Part shown: one piece after another, positions 1 through 6,880 of the stretch
Layout: each line of letters opens with the position of its first letter
How positions within the stretch are numbered: the first letter of the stretch is position 1
Assembly: GCA_002321335.1 (NCBI GenBank)
Contig: DCMG01000064.1
Coordinates: 1 to 25,531 of the forward strand
DNA from: Bacteroidales bacterium UBA1628
Lineage (GTDB): Bacteria; Bacteroidota; Bacteroidia; Bacteroidales; UBA932
Reading direction: 5' to 3'
DNA: 25,531 nt
Program-made: the position numbers and the translations under genes
The notes under the pieces: model-generated
Database searches by the model: none
The model's input: the letters and a program-made list of their open reading frames with translations, nothing else
What the model was told of the DNA's origin: nothing

Positions 1-15
1 GGGGCACCTGAGTAG

Positions 16-306
16 TTACCAAAGTTGTAATGCAACTGACACGAGTGGGATGTCAGTTGCATTCTTCTGGTGTTGGGTTCTATGTCGGTTTGGTTTCTTT
101 GTGACAATGGCTGCGGTCCACTTGGCTGGGAGTAAATCGCCGAGGCTCTTTTTACCGAGTTCGTACTTCGGCATACGGCGCAGGACATCTTCAAGCCAGG
201 CCTGCTCATTCACGCCATGGGCCTTGCGGATGGCCATCAGGGAGTAGACTACAGCGGCTCTCTGTGTGGCCTCGCCGTCTCCGCAGAACAGATAGTTTTT
301 GCGTCC
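16..306 (-). pseudogene. IS66-family transposase, C-terminal remnant
   Basis: Read on the minus strand, this frame begins with GRKNYLFCGDGEATQRAAV and continues through VYSLMAIRKAHGVNEQAWLE to DVLRRMPKY and LLPAKW. This is the conserved C-terminal end of IS66-type transposases, which typically show GRKNYLFAGS, a GVNPxEWLxDVL segment and a closing LLPxxW. A stop codon lies immediately upstream of the GRKN segment, so the catalytic DDE region is absent and only about 95 residues survive. The protein runs about 30 residues past the usual LLPxxW end, into sequence holding a long hairpin (29-63). The remnant cannot encode an active transposase. Family assignment is confident from the motifs. Whether position 1 coincides with the original element end cannot be judged, because the window starts there. 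Confidence 0.82.
29..63. repeat. 13-bp perfect inverted repeat, 9-nt loop, in IS66 end
   Basis: AATGCAACTGACA (29-41) is followed by a 9-base loop and its exact reverse complement (51-63). It lies after the conserved LLPAKW end of the IS66 transposase remnant, so it is probably part of the element's terminal region rather than true coding sequence. It could act as a terminator for the transposase or as a barrier to outside transcription. Which of these applies is inference. Confidence 0.8.
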
Positions 307-843
307 TTATGTTGGCAATGCCATTATGTAGGCATGGTAAGATATAGTATTGAATCTCAGTGAATTGGCCTTCTCATGCGCAACTTAATGTTTTGGTATA
401 TTGCTGCTTTTGGTATATTGGCAGCAGGTTCTCAAATGGACCGGAGCAATATTTTCCAATCTAAGCCATTACCACGCCTTGTTCGAGGTTCTGAAGAAAC
501 CTCAATAAGCTTCTTCTTGGGTGCAAATTTCCATATTTGGCCACCGAAGAGCCATAAATCGCTGGTTTCAGGTGCCAGAACCGCCATTTTGCACCCGAAG
601 AAGAACCGTGCTGAATCAAGAGCTCAAAATGGGCCAGAAATGGACCAGAAATGGACCAATCAATCACCGAAACTTTGAATATATTTGCAACGTTACAAAC
701 GGATGTTCCACCCTGCCGCTTTTTGGCATTGGAAAACGTTAGTTTTGCAGAGTGAAAACAGTAGCCAGTGCCATCCTGATGGGTTATCCGCAGATGTTGT
801 TGGTTGCCGACAAATGTTAAACGACTAAAGAAACACGACGATA
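307..843. other. Non-coding stretch with several inverted repeats
   Basis: No gene is convincing here; the open frames overlap one another and resemble nothing I recognise. Structure is present, however. GAGGTT/AACCTC arms (485-490 and 498-503) form a small hairpin. The block TTCTTCTTGGGTGCAAA (about 511-527) recurs inverted, with one extra base, at about 587-604. AAATGGACC is directly repeated near 640-657, and a related copy lies at 436-444. This may be the rest of a decayed mobile element between the IS66 remnant and the zinc-ribbon gene. Confidence 0.5.
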
Positions 844-1020
844 ATGCTAAGAGGTCTCACCAAATTCCGTTGCCCCGACTGTGGCCACACCTTCGAAGCC
901 CCCGACCTCGAAGACAACGCCACCGTCCGCACCATGCCCATGTCCTGTCCCCGCTGCGGAGCCAAGAGTAATCCGGTCGGCATTCTAGACAGGTTTAGTA
1001 TGCTTTGGAACAGAAAGTAA
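844..1020 (+). CDS. Small zinc-ribbon protein (58 aa)
   Basis: This short frame starts MLRGLTKFRCPDCGHTF and ends at TAA. It has two CxxC knuckles, Cys10/Cys13 (RCPDCGH) and Cys35/Cys38 (SCPRCGA), separated by 21 residues, so it should bind one structural zinc ion. The same pattern, a short basic N terminus, CxxCGxxF, a middle MPM/QPM-like turn, CPxCGS and a short hydrophobic tail, occurs in tiny Bacteroidales zinc-ribbon proteins of unknown role. No partner gene is evident. The AT-rich small gene at 1101 follows on the same strand after an 80-base gap. Codon use is GC-rich, unlike the AT-rich genes downstream, so this gene may belong to the chromosomal backbone. The fold is confident; the function is unknown. 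Confidence 0.8.
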   Translation: MLRGLTKFRCPDCGHTFEAPDLEDNATVRTMPMSCPRCGAKSNPVGILDRFSMLWNRK

Positions 1021-1100
1021 CATTAAAAATACAATTGAAATATCGACTTCATTAGCGTTATGTTTATAAGTCTTTACAATAAAATCAAAAACAACTTTTT

Positions 1101-1256
1101 ATGAGTACAAAAAAATCCGGCAATCTTGCGAAAGGTGTCACGAAATCTGCTAAGAATTTGACACCCGAGGCGGGTGACACTATTAAATCGATTATTAACG
1201 TTGCTATTGACGTTATTGTTGCCTTGACTGGCAAAAAAAATAATGGCACTAAATAG
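1101..1256 (+). CDS. Lys-rich small protein with hydrophobic C-terminal helix (51 aa)
   Basis: The frame starts MSTKKSGNLAKGVTKSAKNL and ends at TAG. The first 20 residues are strongly basic. They are followed by TPEAGDT and a hydrophobic helix, roughly residues 28-43 (TIKSIINVAIDVIVALTG), then a short KKNNGTK tail. The upstream leader is A-rich, as is usual for translated Bacteroidota genes. I do not recognise the family. The layout, a cationic head with a hydrophobic helix too short and polar for a sure membrane segment, would fit a small membrane-associated or secreted peptide. It sits in AT-rich DNA just ahead of a long inverted repeat and the 1522 operon. Real expression is plausible but not proven. 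Confidence 0.5.
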   Translation: MSTKKSGNLAKGVTKSAKNLTPEAGDTIKSIINVAIDVIVALTGKKNNGTK

Positions 1257-1327
1257 CACAGAATTATGCACTTTGTGAGTTCCTACGTTTGATAGTCAAA
1301 CATATAACTCCTTATTTCTGATGACTA

Positions 1328-1397
1328 TGCACTTTAGACTTGCGTCTAATATGATTCTATTACATTATATTGTTATGGATTACAAGTCTAAAGTGCA
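1328..1397. repeat. 15-bp perfect inverted repeat with 40-nt spacer
   Basis: TGCACTTTAGACTTG (1328-1342) is matched by its exact reverse complement at 1383-1397. Partial copies of the AAAGTGCA core occur on both sides (GCACTTTG near 1268 and TTAAAGTGC near 1410). The repeats fill the gap between the 51-residue gene and the promoter of the 1522 operon. They could be a paired operator, a terminator-like stem or a recombination site. The sequence alone does not decide. Confidence 0.7.
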
Positions 1398-1479
1398 AGT
1401 CAATCTGTTAAAGTGCCTTAATACAATGATGAGTGCTCGTTTGAACATAGGAGGTTGAACTCTAGTTTATAAACTCGAA

Positions 1480-1487
1480 TATTTTTG
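1480..1487 (+). promoter_or_regulatory. Likely -7 box for the 1522 operon
   Basis: TATTTTTG fits the Bacteroidota -7 consensus TAnnTTTG. A TTGA at 1455-1458 could serve as the -33 element with slightly long spacing. The start codon at 1522 lies about 35 bases downstream of this box, a normal leader length. Confidence 0.45.
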
Positions 1488-1521
1488 TCGAATTAACGGT
1501 CTGGAATCAACTTTACGTTTT

Positions 1522-3324
1522 ATGACACAACAACTTGAAAGAATAATCGATCTTATCTGCCGGTCGTTTCCGGAGGCGGATTCTAATTACACATTCAAAT
1601 ATCCGAAAATATCCAGGTCTAAGAATGCTGATATATGTAGGAAAATGGAAATCCCTGAACAATTGGTGATATATGCGCATATGGGAAGGGGACGTAATGA
1701 GTATATTGCATATACAGAACACGGCATTTCAATGAGAACGGAGGGCTCGCTTATTTTCTTTTCGTTTAAAATATCCGATGTCAATATTTCATGGAAAGAA
1801 CTTCAGCAGGTAGATTATTCAATAGATAAAAAGGCGTTTTATTTTTACCTCAAAGATTGTAATTATCGTCATGGAGAATATGATACTGTGGGTAAATGTG
1901 TAGATGTGTCTGTTTGCGAAAGCATTGCGGAGGCATTAACCAGAGTTGCGCAAATGTTTAAGGACGATGAGGACATTTTGTTTGAGTACCGTGATCAATA
2001 TGATAAGGCAGTGGAAGAAGAGAATTATGACAAGGCGATAGAAATAGCCGAATCAATAATAGAAAAAGATTCAAGCAATAAAGACGGTAAGAAGTATTAT
2101 GGGTACTCTTTTAAAGGAGTAGCCTTGTTATTGAAGTATTCTTCCTTAAAAGAACAATCGCAGGATAAAGTTGATAAATCAGCGGAAGATATTCTGAAAT
2201 TGCTGGAAAAAGGCAATGAATGCTTAGATATAGCGATCGCAAATTCAAAGAAAGTTAGCGACCCCAATGCGTCTAAAGATGACACACAAGAGTTTTTTTC
2301 TTTACTTTACCTATACCGTGGCCGCTTTGAGCCTAATCCAGAGAAAGGCCGTATCTTTAGTATTGCTGCAATGTCATCAGAAGAATACTATCAAGAAGCA
2401 TTGGAAACATACAAGGAAAGATCAACGGAGTATCTCGAATTGGTGAATAGTCATTTGAATACAGATTCTCAATGGGTTTCAGAATGGAGAAAAGATGATG
2501 AATCGGATAAGAATTGGGAAGGACAATTAAAGATGAACCAAAGATGCGGAGAAACATCTTTTGTTAACCTAATCAAGAGTACTAAGGCATCTAGTCTCAT
2601 ATATGTAGTGAAAGATGAGCATCACTTAAAAGGATGTTTTGATTCTTCTGGTATAATTCGCAATATATTCACATTGAATGATCTTCCAAAAGAGCTTCGT
2701 TTTTCTATAGGGCATCCAGTACCAAATACTTTGTATAGGCCTCATCCAATGGATGAGTCTTTATATATCCCATATGAAGGGTCTGAAGAGTCGTTGTTTT
2801 TGGACAAGATAAGGGAGTTTTGCAGAGTCGTTCAATGTCTCGGTGCTATACGCATATCTTTTAAATCACTAAAAGGAAGGATTGTGACTAAAGAAGAAGC
2901 ACAGTCATCGGCAGGGGATATGAATGCGGATATCTTCGGCCATTCAGGAAATGTCAATGTTAATACCGAAGATTCAGAGTCTAAAAAAGCAAGTAGTAAT
3001 AGTTGCGTGGATTTAGTACAAACATTTAATCCAACAAAAACTCCATACGTTCCGGCTGATGTTGTTTGGTATAATTTTGAGATAGGTTGGCAACAATTAG
3101 CTAAGCAGAGAATAGAGGGTAATCTACTACATTATGACTTGTGCATATCATCTAGTGAGGCATCAAATATCACGAATGCTCAAAAGACTAAAGTAAATGC
3201 TGCTTATAAGAATTTAGTGGCATCTGTCAATGGTTTTTATAGCACGGACTTGAATCAGAATATGTCTGATACAGAAGAGAGAAAATGGGCGATTTCCGTT
3301 GATTTTTTATCTAAAGAAGTTTGA
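1522..3324 (+). CDS. Uncharacterised 600-aa protein, first gene of an AT-rich cassette
   Basis: I cannot assign a function. The N-terminal part (about 45-150) alternates short beta-like strands, for example YIAYTEHGISMRT and FFSFKISDVNISWKEL, and ends in a helix around VCESIAEALTRVAQMF. This pattern recalls bacterial PH-like domains. Residues 160-320 are helical and charged and look like TPR-type repeats (DKAVEEENYDKAIEIAESII, EEYYQEALETYKERS). A beta-rich region follows, then a low-complexity stretch around 470-500 (GNVNVNTEDSESKKASSNS). The C-terminal part holds a distinctive PTKTPYVPADVVWYNFEIGW segment. No signal peptide or membrane segment is visible, so the protein is probably cytosolic. 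The gene is AT-rich compared with its surroundings. The next gene follows closely, suggesting co-transcription. The start at 1522 is supported by a -7 box upstream. Confidence 0.85.
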   Translation: MTQQLERIIDLICRSFPEADSNYTFKYPKISRSKNADICRKMEIPEQLVIYAHMGRGRNEYIAYTEHGISMRTEGSLIFFSFKISDVNISWKELQQVDYSIDKKAFYFYLKDCNYRHGEYDTVGKCVDVSVCESIAEALTRVAQMFKDDEDILFEYRDQYDKAVEEENYDKAIEIAESIIEKDSSNKDGKKYYGYSFKGVALLLKYSSLKEQSQDKVDKSAEDILKLLEKGNECLDIAIANSKKVSDPNASKDDTQEFFSLLYLYRGRFEPNPEKGRIFSIAAMSSEEYYQEALETYKERSTEYLELVNSHLNTDSQWVSEWRKDDESDKNWEGQLKMNQRCGETSFVNLIKSTKASSLIYVVKDEHHLKGCFDSSGIIRNIFTLNDLPKELRFSIGHPVPNTLYRPHPMDESLYIPYEGSEESLFLDKIREFCRVVQCLGAIRISFKSLKGRIVTKEEAQSSAGDMNADIFGHSGNVNVNTEDSESKKASSNSCVDLVQTFNPTKTPYVPADVVWYNFEIGWQQLAKQRIEGNLLHYDLCISSSEASNITNAQKTKVNAAYKNLVASVNGFYSTDLNQNMSDTEERKWAISVDFLSKEV

Positions 3325-3338
3325 TAAAGATATTTATT

Positions 3339-3833
3339 ATGGCAAAGTTAATGGATTATTAAAAATCCAAATGGAACAATGGTTTTCAGTTGCTTGTTTA
3401 TAAACTGTCGGATAGGTATCATTACTGTGTTGAGTCTGAAGATGTTAAATTGAAAAATGAGACAGGGCATATTGCTGTAAGATTGTTCAGTTCATCAAAA
3501 ATGATAGTGTCTGTTAAGGTAGAGTATGACAACACAGTGCGGTATAGCAAGAACTATAAATACGGAATATATTTAGGTATAGTGTGTGATGCGGATTCTG
3601 TTATTCAAGATATAGATATTAATCTAATTTGGGAGAAATATCAGGATAGGATATATATATACCGAAGGGAGAATGTATTCCTTCACGGAGACACGAACTC
3701 AAGCAAAGATGATTCATACTGGGTCTTTTGGCTTCACCTTGAAGATAAATACGATCTTGTGGATGCTTTTGAGCCTATGTCACTGATTGTCGATTCGTTA
3801 ATAGAGCAAGGTTTCACATTATGCCACAATTAG
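3339..3833 (+). pseudogene. Second cassette gene, in-frame stop at codon 8 (or TTG-started 147-aa protein)
   Basis: An ATG at 3339, 14 bases after the preceding stop, opens MAKLMDY and then meets TAA at 3360-3362. The same frame continues as KSKWNNGFQLLVYKLSDRYH to a stop at 3833. Reading the TAA as a single-base change of a Leu codon (TTA) would give a smooth 164-residue protein. As it stands, translation must restart, most plausibly at the TTG at 3390, giving 147 residues. The remaining frame is intact, with good amino-acid composition and a short overlap with the next gene. The rest of the product is beta-rich and acidic (VFWLHLEDKYDLVDAFEP); I do not recognise a family. It could be a recent nonsense mutation, a sequencing error or a genuine late start. 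Confidence 0.6.
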
Positions 3834-4168
3834 TAACCATCGGAAGCGAACTTCTGCGGATCAACACGCAGAAGAACAGTATTGAATATTCATCGAATGG
3901 GGGCAGGACTTGGCTGAACAGGTTCTGCATGAGTTCGGTGGGGACGTTCAGGGATCTGCTGGTGCTGGGAACGGAAGTGTTCGCAGCCACTTCGAAGGGA
4001 CTTTATTGGTCCCGGAATGGCGGGGCGACTTGGACCACGCGGTACAACAATTCCGGGGTGGGTGAGTTCCTCTCGCTGGCGACAGACGGGACGTCGTTGC
4101 TGGCGACTACCTCAAAGGGATTGTATGTCTCGCGGAACCAGGGGATGTCTTGGGAGCGCAGGGGGTAG
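3821..4168 (+). CDS. Asp-box (BNR-like) repeat mini-protein (115 aa)
   Basis: The gene overlaps the end of the preceding frame by 13 bases, with ATG at 3821 and the previous stop at 3831-3833. This is typical of translational coupling. The product is built from three roughly 37-residue units, each closing with an Asp-box-like S-x-N-x-G-x-[ST]-W motif: SSNGGRTW, SRNGGATW and SRNQGMSW. Between them lie FRDLLVLGTEVFAATSKGLY and FLSLATDGTSLLATTSKGLY. Such motifs mark beta-propeller blades in sialidases and sortilins, but three blades cannot close a propeller. The protein would have to oligomerise or pack against a partner. No signal peptide is seen. Codon use is markedly more GC-rich than the two genes before it. 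The enzymatic residues of sialidases are absent, so a binding or structural role is more likely. Confidence 0.82.
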   Translation: MPQLVTIGSELLRINTQKNSIEYSSNGGRTWLNRFCMSSVGTFRDLLVLGTEVFAATSKGLYWSRNGGATWTTRYNNSGVGEFLSLATDGTSLLATTSKGLYVSRNQGMSWERRG

Positions 4169-4205
4169 GAATATTCAGACAGATCTATTGTTATGTTGGG
4201 AATGC

Positions 4206-4245
4206 CCGAACGGGAGCGAGCCTTGTTCGGACACTTCCTTTTTTA
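4206..4245 (+). terminator. Possible terminator of the 1522-4168 cassette
   Basis: CCGAAC (4206-4211) pairs with GTTCGG (4225-4230), and a T-run follows at 4239-4245. The stem is short and separated from the T-run, so this is a weak candidate. Confidence 0.25.
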
Positions 4246-4655
4246 GCGTTGTGCAAGCGTTTCCACAGTGGCCTTGTCAAGGCCAGTACATTGGATGATG
4301 AACTCAATAGGTGTGTTTGCACCTATCATACGCAAGGCTATGGCCTCCCTTTCGGCTGCCTTGCCTTGCTCCAACCCTTGTTCTCGTCCCTGCTCCAATC
4401 CCTGCTTGATTCCTTCCTCCCGCCCGAACTCTCTGGCGTAGGCGATCTGGTTGTAAGTGTCCCGTTCGTTAATCATATTGCTGACATATTGTTTCTTCTC
4501 ATCATTTGTAAGGGATATGACTTCCGCCGCCTCGAAGAACCTCCGGAATATCCGGTCAACCAGCGCCGCCGGGCGCTCCAGCAGACGGTGCAGGTTTTTC
4601 AGCACGTAAAACCACTTGTCAAGATTCGTCTTGAGTTCTTATAGTTCCCTCATCT
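4243..4655 (-). pseudogene. Rpn/PD-(D/E)XK transposase-like protein, C-terminal remnant
   Basis: On the minus strand the frame reads LKTNLDKWFYVLKNLHRLLE, RPAALVDRIFRRFFEAAEV, then EKKQYVSNMINERDTYNQ and YAREFGREEGIKQGLEQG. This is the familiar C-terminal half of the Rpn-type (recombination-promoting nuclease, PD-(D/E)XK transposase-like) proteins common in Bacteroidales, including the Gly-Glu-Gln coiled-coil tail. A TAA stop lies in frame just upstream of ELKTNLDKW, and the nuclease core expected ahead of it (the TDxxFKxxFG region and catalytic Asp/Glu/Lys) is missing. The product is therefore a truncated, almost certainly inactive fragment. A short unrelated-looking frame, MAVNGYDDLSAYGWSRALLE, starts at 4707 and runs into it, perhaps a junction with another sequence. 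These families often leave many decayed copies per genome. Confidence 0.75.
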
Positions 4656-4709
4656 TCCAAGAGTGCGCGGCTCCAGCCGTAGGCACTCAGGTCATCATAT
4701 CCATTAACG

Positions 4710-5097
4710 GCCATAAAGATAATAGTTTTTAATTAGTTAAACAATAGATGCTTATTCCGCCCTTTCAGATGTCAATCAAAACAGCTTCTTAAGCGCAAAC
4801 TTGTTTTTGCCGCTTACTAAAATACAACCAATACTCCAGACATCTTGCTGATGGGACTGATTGTCCGGGGGTAAGAATATGTTTTTTATGAATATTTATG
4901 TTTTTTATTGGAATCCACCACCTTGTTTCTCTGGTTATTCAATAATGGGCTTGTTTTGAACCAATGATGAACCAAGAATTAATTGTCAAAATGATTATGT
5001 TTGCAACAGCATTTCAACATCAGGGTGGACAATCTCCTTTAATCGTAAGATAAAGTGTTATGCGGCAGGTGATTGTCTGCCTGATGAAGGTAAATTA
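4710..5097. other. AT-rich intergenic region ahead of the nuclease gene
   Basis: No gene is supported. The stretch holds an imperfect hairpin at 4791-4817 (AAGCGCAAA with TTTGCCGCTT) and a 12-bp direct repeat TATGTTTTTTAT at 4878-4889 and 4897-4908, spaced 19 bp apart. It also has a Bacteroidota -7 box at 4996-5004 and a small GGCAG/CTGCC hairpin near 5064-5082 in the leader. Confidence 0.5.
4996..5004 (+). promoter_or_regulatory. Likely -7 box of the LHH nuclease gene
   Basis: TATGTTTGC matches TAnnTTTGC exactly. No good TTTG lies 19 bases upstream. Transcription would start near 5011, giving a leader of about 90 bases. Confidence 0.45.
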
Positions 5098-5613
5098 GTG
5101 AATATGTTGTCATCAATGGAGAAAATAGCCATCCGGTTGAGGATCGGGTGGTCTGACAGGATTCTGTCGAACATCAGTTCGATGGAAGAGGCTGCGATTT
5201 ATATGATGGCGGGCCTGAAGGAGGTTGTTGTCGGGGGAAGGCCCGCGCTCATAAGGTCTGACATCGATTGGTCGGCGTTCAATTGCCGTAAGGAGTGGCT
5301 GAAAAACAGACTGGCGGATTGGAGCAGCTGGAAGGACTATAACAATGCGGATCTGATCGGCGAAGGATATCCGCCTCGGGATTCCAACGGAGATCCCTAC
5401 GAACTCCATCACATAGGTCAGAGGCAGGATTCCCCTTTTGCGGAACTCACTTGGGCGGAGCACATGGGGGATGGAAATAATACGATCCTGCACAAGACTG
5501 GCAAGGAGTCAGAGATCGACCGTGGCGAGTTCGATGCCGAGAAGTCTGCTTATTGGCAGGCGCGGTTCAAACTATTCTCAAAATCGGAATTGGAGCGAAT
5601 ATATTCAAAGTGA
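5098..5613 (+). CDS. HNH/EndoVII-type nuclease with LHH motif (orphan toxin-like domain)
   Basis: The product has 171 residues from a GTG; ATGs at 5104 and 5116 are alternative starts. The hallmark is the C-terminal YELHHIGQRQDSPFAELT segment (LHH at 103-105), followed by a second His in WAEHMGDGNNTILH and KESEIDRGEFDAEKSAYW. This is the LHH group of the HNH/Endonuclease VII superfamily, known mostly as the toxin tip of polymorphic secreted toxins. The N-terminal part (RIGWSDRILSNISSMEEAAI, then VGGRPALIRSDIDW) is the usual lead-in to that domain. There is an unusual stretch rich in Trp and Asn at about 64-90. The protein has no secretion domain, no signal peptide and no recognisable immunity gene beside it. 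It may be a toxin cassette left by recombination or a stand-alone nuclease. The predicted metal-binding His residues are intact. Confidence 0.85.
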   Translation: MNMLSSMEKIAIRLRIGWSDRILSNISSMEEAAIYMMAGLKEVVVGGRPALIRSDIDWSAFNCRKEWLKNRLADWSSWKDYNNADLIGEGYPPRDSNGDPYELHHIGQRQDSPFAELTWAEHMGDGNNTILHKTGKESEIDRGEFDAEKSAYWQARFKLFSKSELERIYSK

Positions 5614-5680
5614 TTCGTCGGGCGACGAAAAGGGGCAAAAACGCTGCCGATGAAGACGCTGAACGCGATGGCCGGGCTGC

Positions 5681-6826
5681 TTACTGGTCAAACAGTTCGG
5701 TGGCTTGGCGGAAGAGTTCGTCGATGGCGTCGCGGTCGCTGTGTACGGTCTTGATTGGAGAGGACTCTTTGACAGGAGTCTTTGGTGGTGCCGTAGACTT
5801 ATGCGGTGGTTTAACTTGAACTTTCGCAGAGGAGTCGGGAGTATACTTGACGAGATCGTTGGCTATTACGGAAATTGAAGAAGTGGCTGAATCATAGGGT
5901 GATGCTGTGCTTGAAGATGGGACAACGGGGGTGGGGATGTCTGGAGACTCCGGCGTTTCGCCTACTGAAGAATACAAAGAGTCTGAATATGATGCATCCA
6001 CATCGGACGCCCGCTCATGTGCCCCCCAAGGGCGGGTCAGATACAGAGCGACAGAAGCCACCCCGACCAACACCGCAGCCATAACCACCGGCAAAGATGA
6101 ACGTCTGCTGATCGCCATCTTGACCTCTAACGCGCTCTGAAAACGCTTCTTGGGATCTCTTTGACAACACTTTCTGGCGACCTTGCCAAAACTATGACTC
6201 AGGCGGTCGATGACGCAACCAAGGGAGAATATATCCGAGCGAAAATCTGCGCAGCCTCCAGAGATGAGTTCCGGAGACGCATAGACCTGCGTTCCCGCCG
6301 AACCCTTCAAGACTGAATGCGAATCGGAATCGGAAAGGCCGAAGTCAATCAGCTTGACATTGTTGCCATTATATGTCATCATGATGTTGGACGGCTTCAG
6401 ATCCCGGTGGACAATCTGCTTGGAATGCATGTAGGCCAAAGCGTCGCATGTCTCGCTGATAATCTTGGCCGCCAATGTCTTGCTGATCGTCCCGCGTGGC
6501 AGAAGCGTGTCCAGCGAGCAACCGTCCACCCACTCCATCTCAATGCAGTTGCCGAGCGGCGGGATGTTCACGAAACCGTAGTACTCGCAGATGTTCGGAT
6601 GGCTTAATGAATATCCTATCTCGAATTCTTTCCTGAGCAGCCGCTCATAGACGGGATCTCCGGCATATTCACTTTTCAAGGCTTTATAGACCCTGAAACG
6701 CCCGTCCTTGTCCGCACGCCAGATGTCGCAGTAACTTTCAGGGTTGCTGCGGATCAACTCAAACATGCCCTGTTTCGGGCCTTGAGCCTCTGTCGGTGTC
6801 TCGAAAAATCCGGATGCCTCGTCCAT
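5681..6826 (-). CDS. Membrane-anchored Hanks-type Ser/Thr protein kinase
   Basis: The 381-residue protein has an N-terminal kinase domain (about 20-240), one membrane segment (about 245-264, LPVVMAAVLVGVASVALYL) and a Ser/Pro/Thr-rich tail that should lie outside the inner membrane. Catalytic landmarks are Lys48 (RVYKALK), the HRDLKPSN loop (140-147), DFG (161-163), SPE (184-186) and DIFSLG (198-203). These imply an active phosphotransferase. The glycine-rich loop is poor: FELIRSNPESYCDIW lacks the usual GxGxxG. The domain is also short in the C-lobe. No PASTA or other known sensor domain is seen; the tail ends in DELFRQATELFDQ. The gene diverges from the exported protein at 6881 across only 54 bases, so the two may be co-regulated, and it converges with the nuclease gene. 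Substrates are unknown. Confidence 0.92.
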   Translation of the reverse strand: MDEASGFFETPTEAQGPKQGMFELIRSNPESYCDIWRADKDGRFRVYKALKSEYAGDPVYERLLRKEFEIGYSLSHPNICEYYGFVNIPPLGNCIEMEWVDGCSLDTLLPRGTISKTLAAKIISETCDALAYMHSKQIVHRDLKPSNIMMTYNGNNVKLIDFGLSDSDSHSVLKGSAGTQVYASPELISGGCADFRSDIFSLGCVIDRLSHSFGKVARKCCQRDPKKRFQSALEVKMAISRRSSLPVVMAAVLVGVASVALYLTRPWGAHERASDVDASYSDSLYSSVGETPESPDIPTPVVPSSSTASPYDSATSSISVIANDLVKYTPDSSAKVQVKPPHKSTAPPKTPVKESSPIKTVHSDRDAIDELFRQATELFDQ

Positions 6827-6842
6827 AATTCGTTTGAATATT

Positions 6843-6850
6843 CAAAGATA
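6843..6850 (-). promoter_or_regulatory. -7 box of the kinase gene
   Basis: Read on the minus strand, this is TATCTTTG, a perfect TAnnTTTG. It lies 16 bases ahead of the kinase start codon (6826), leaving a very short leader. It directly abuts a GAATATTC palindrome at 6836-6843. Confidence 0.5.
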
Positions 6851-6863
6851 ACTATTTTTGTGT

Positions 6864-6871
6864 TAAATTTG
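6864..6871 (+). promoter_or_regulatory. Candidate -7 box for the 6881 gene
   Basis: TAAATTTG fits TAnnTTTG, but it is only 9 bases from the start codon. The alternative TATTTTTG at 6853-6860 leaves a more normal leader. TTTG at 6833-6836 could be the -33 element, but its spacing is imperfect for either box. Confidence 0.3.
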
Positions 6872-6880
6872 TACGTTATC

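Noticed and set aside
376..678. 100-codon open frame on the plus strand
   Set aside because: It overlaps equally open frames on both strands, contains the inverted and direct repeats, and resembles no protein family. Its composition looks like non-coding DNA.
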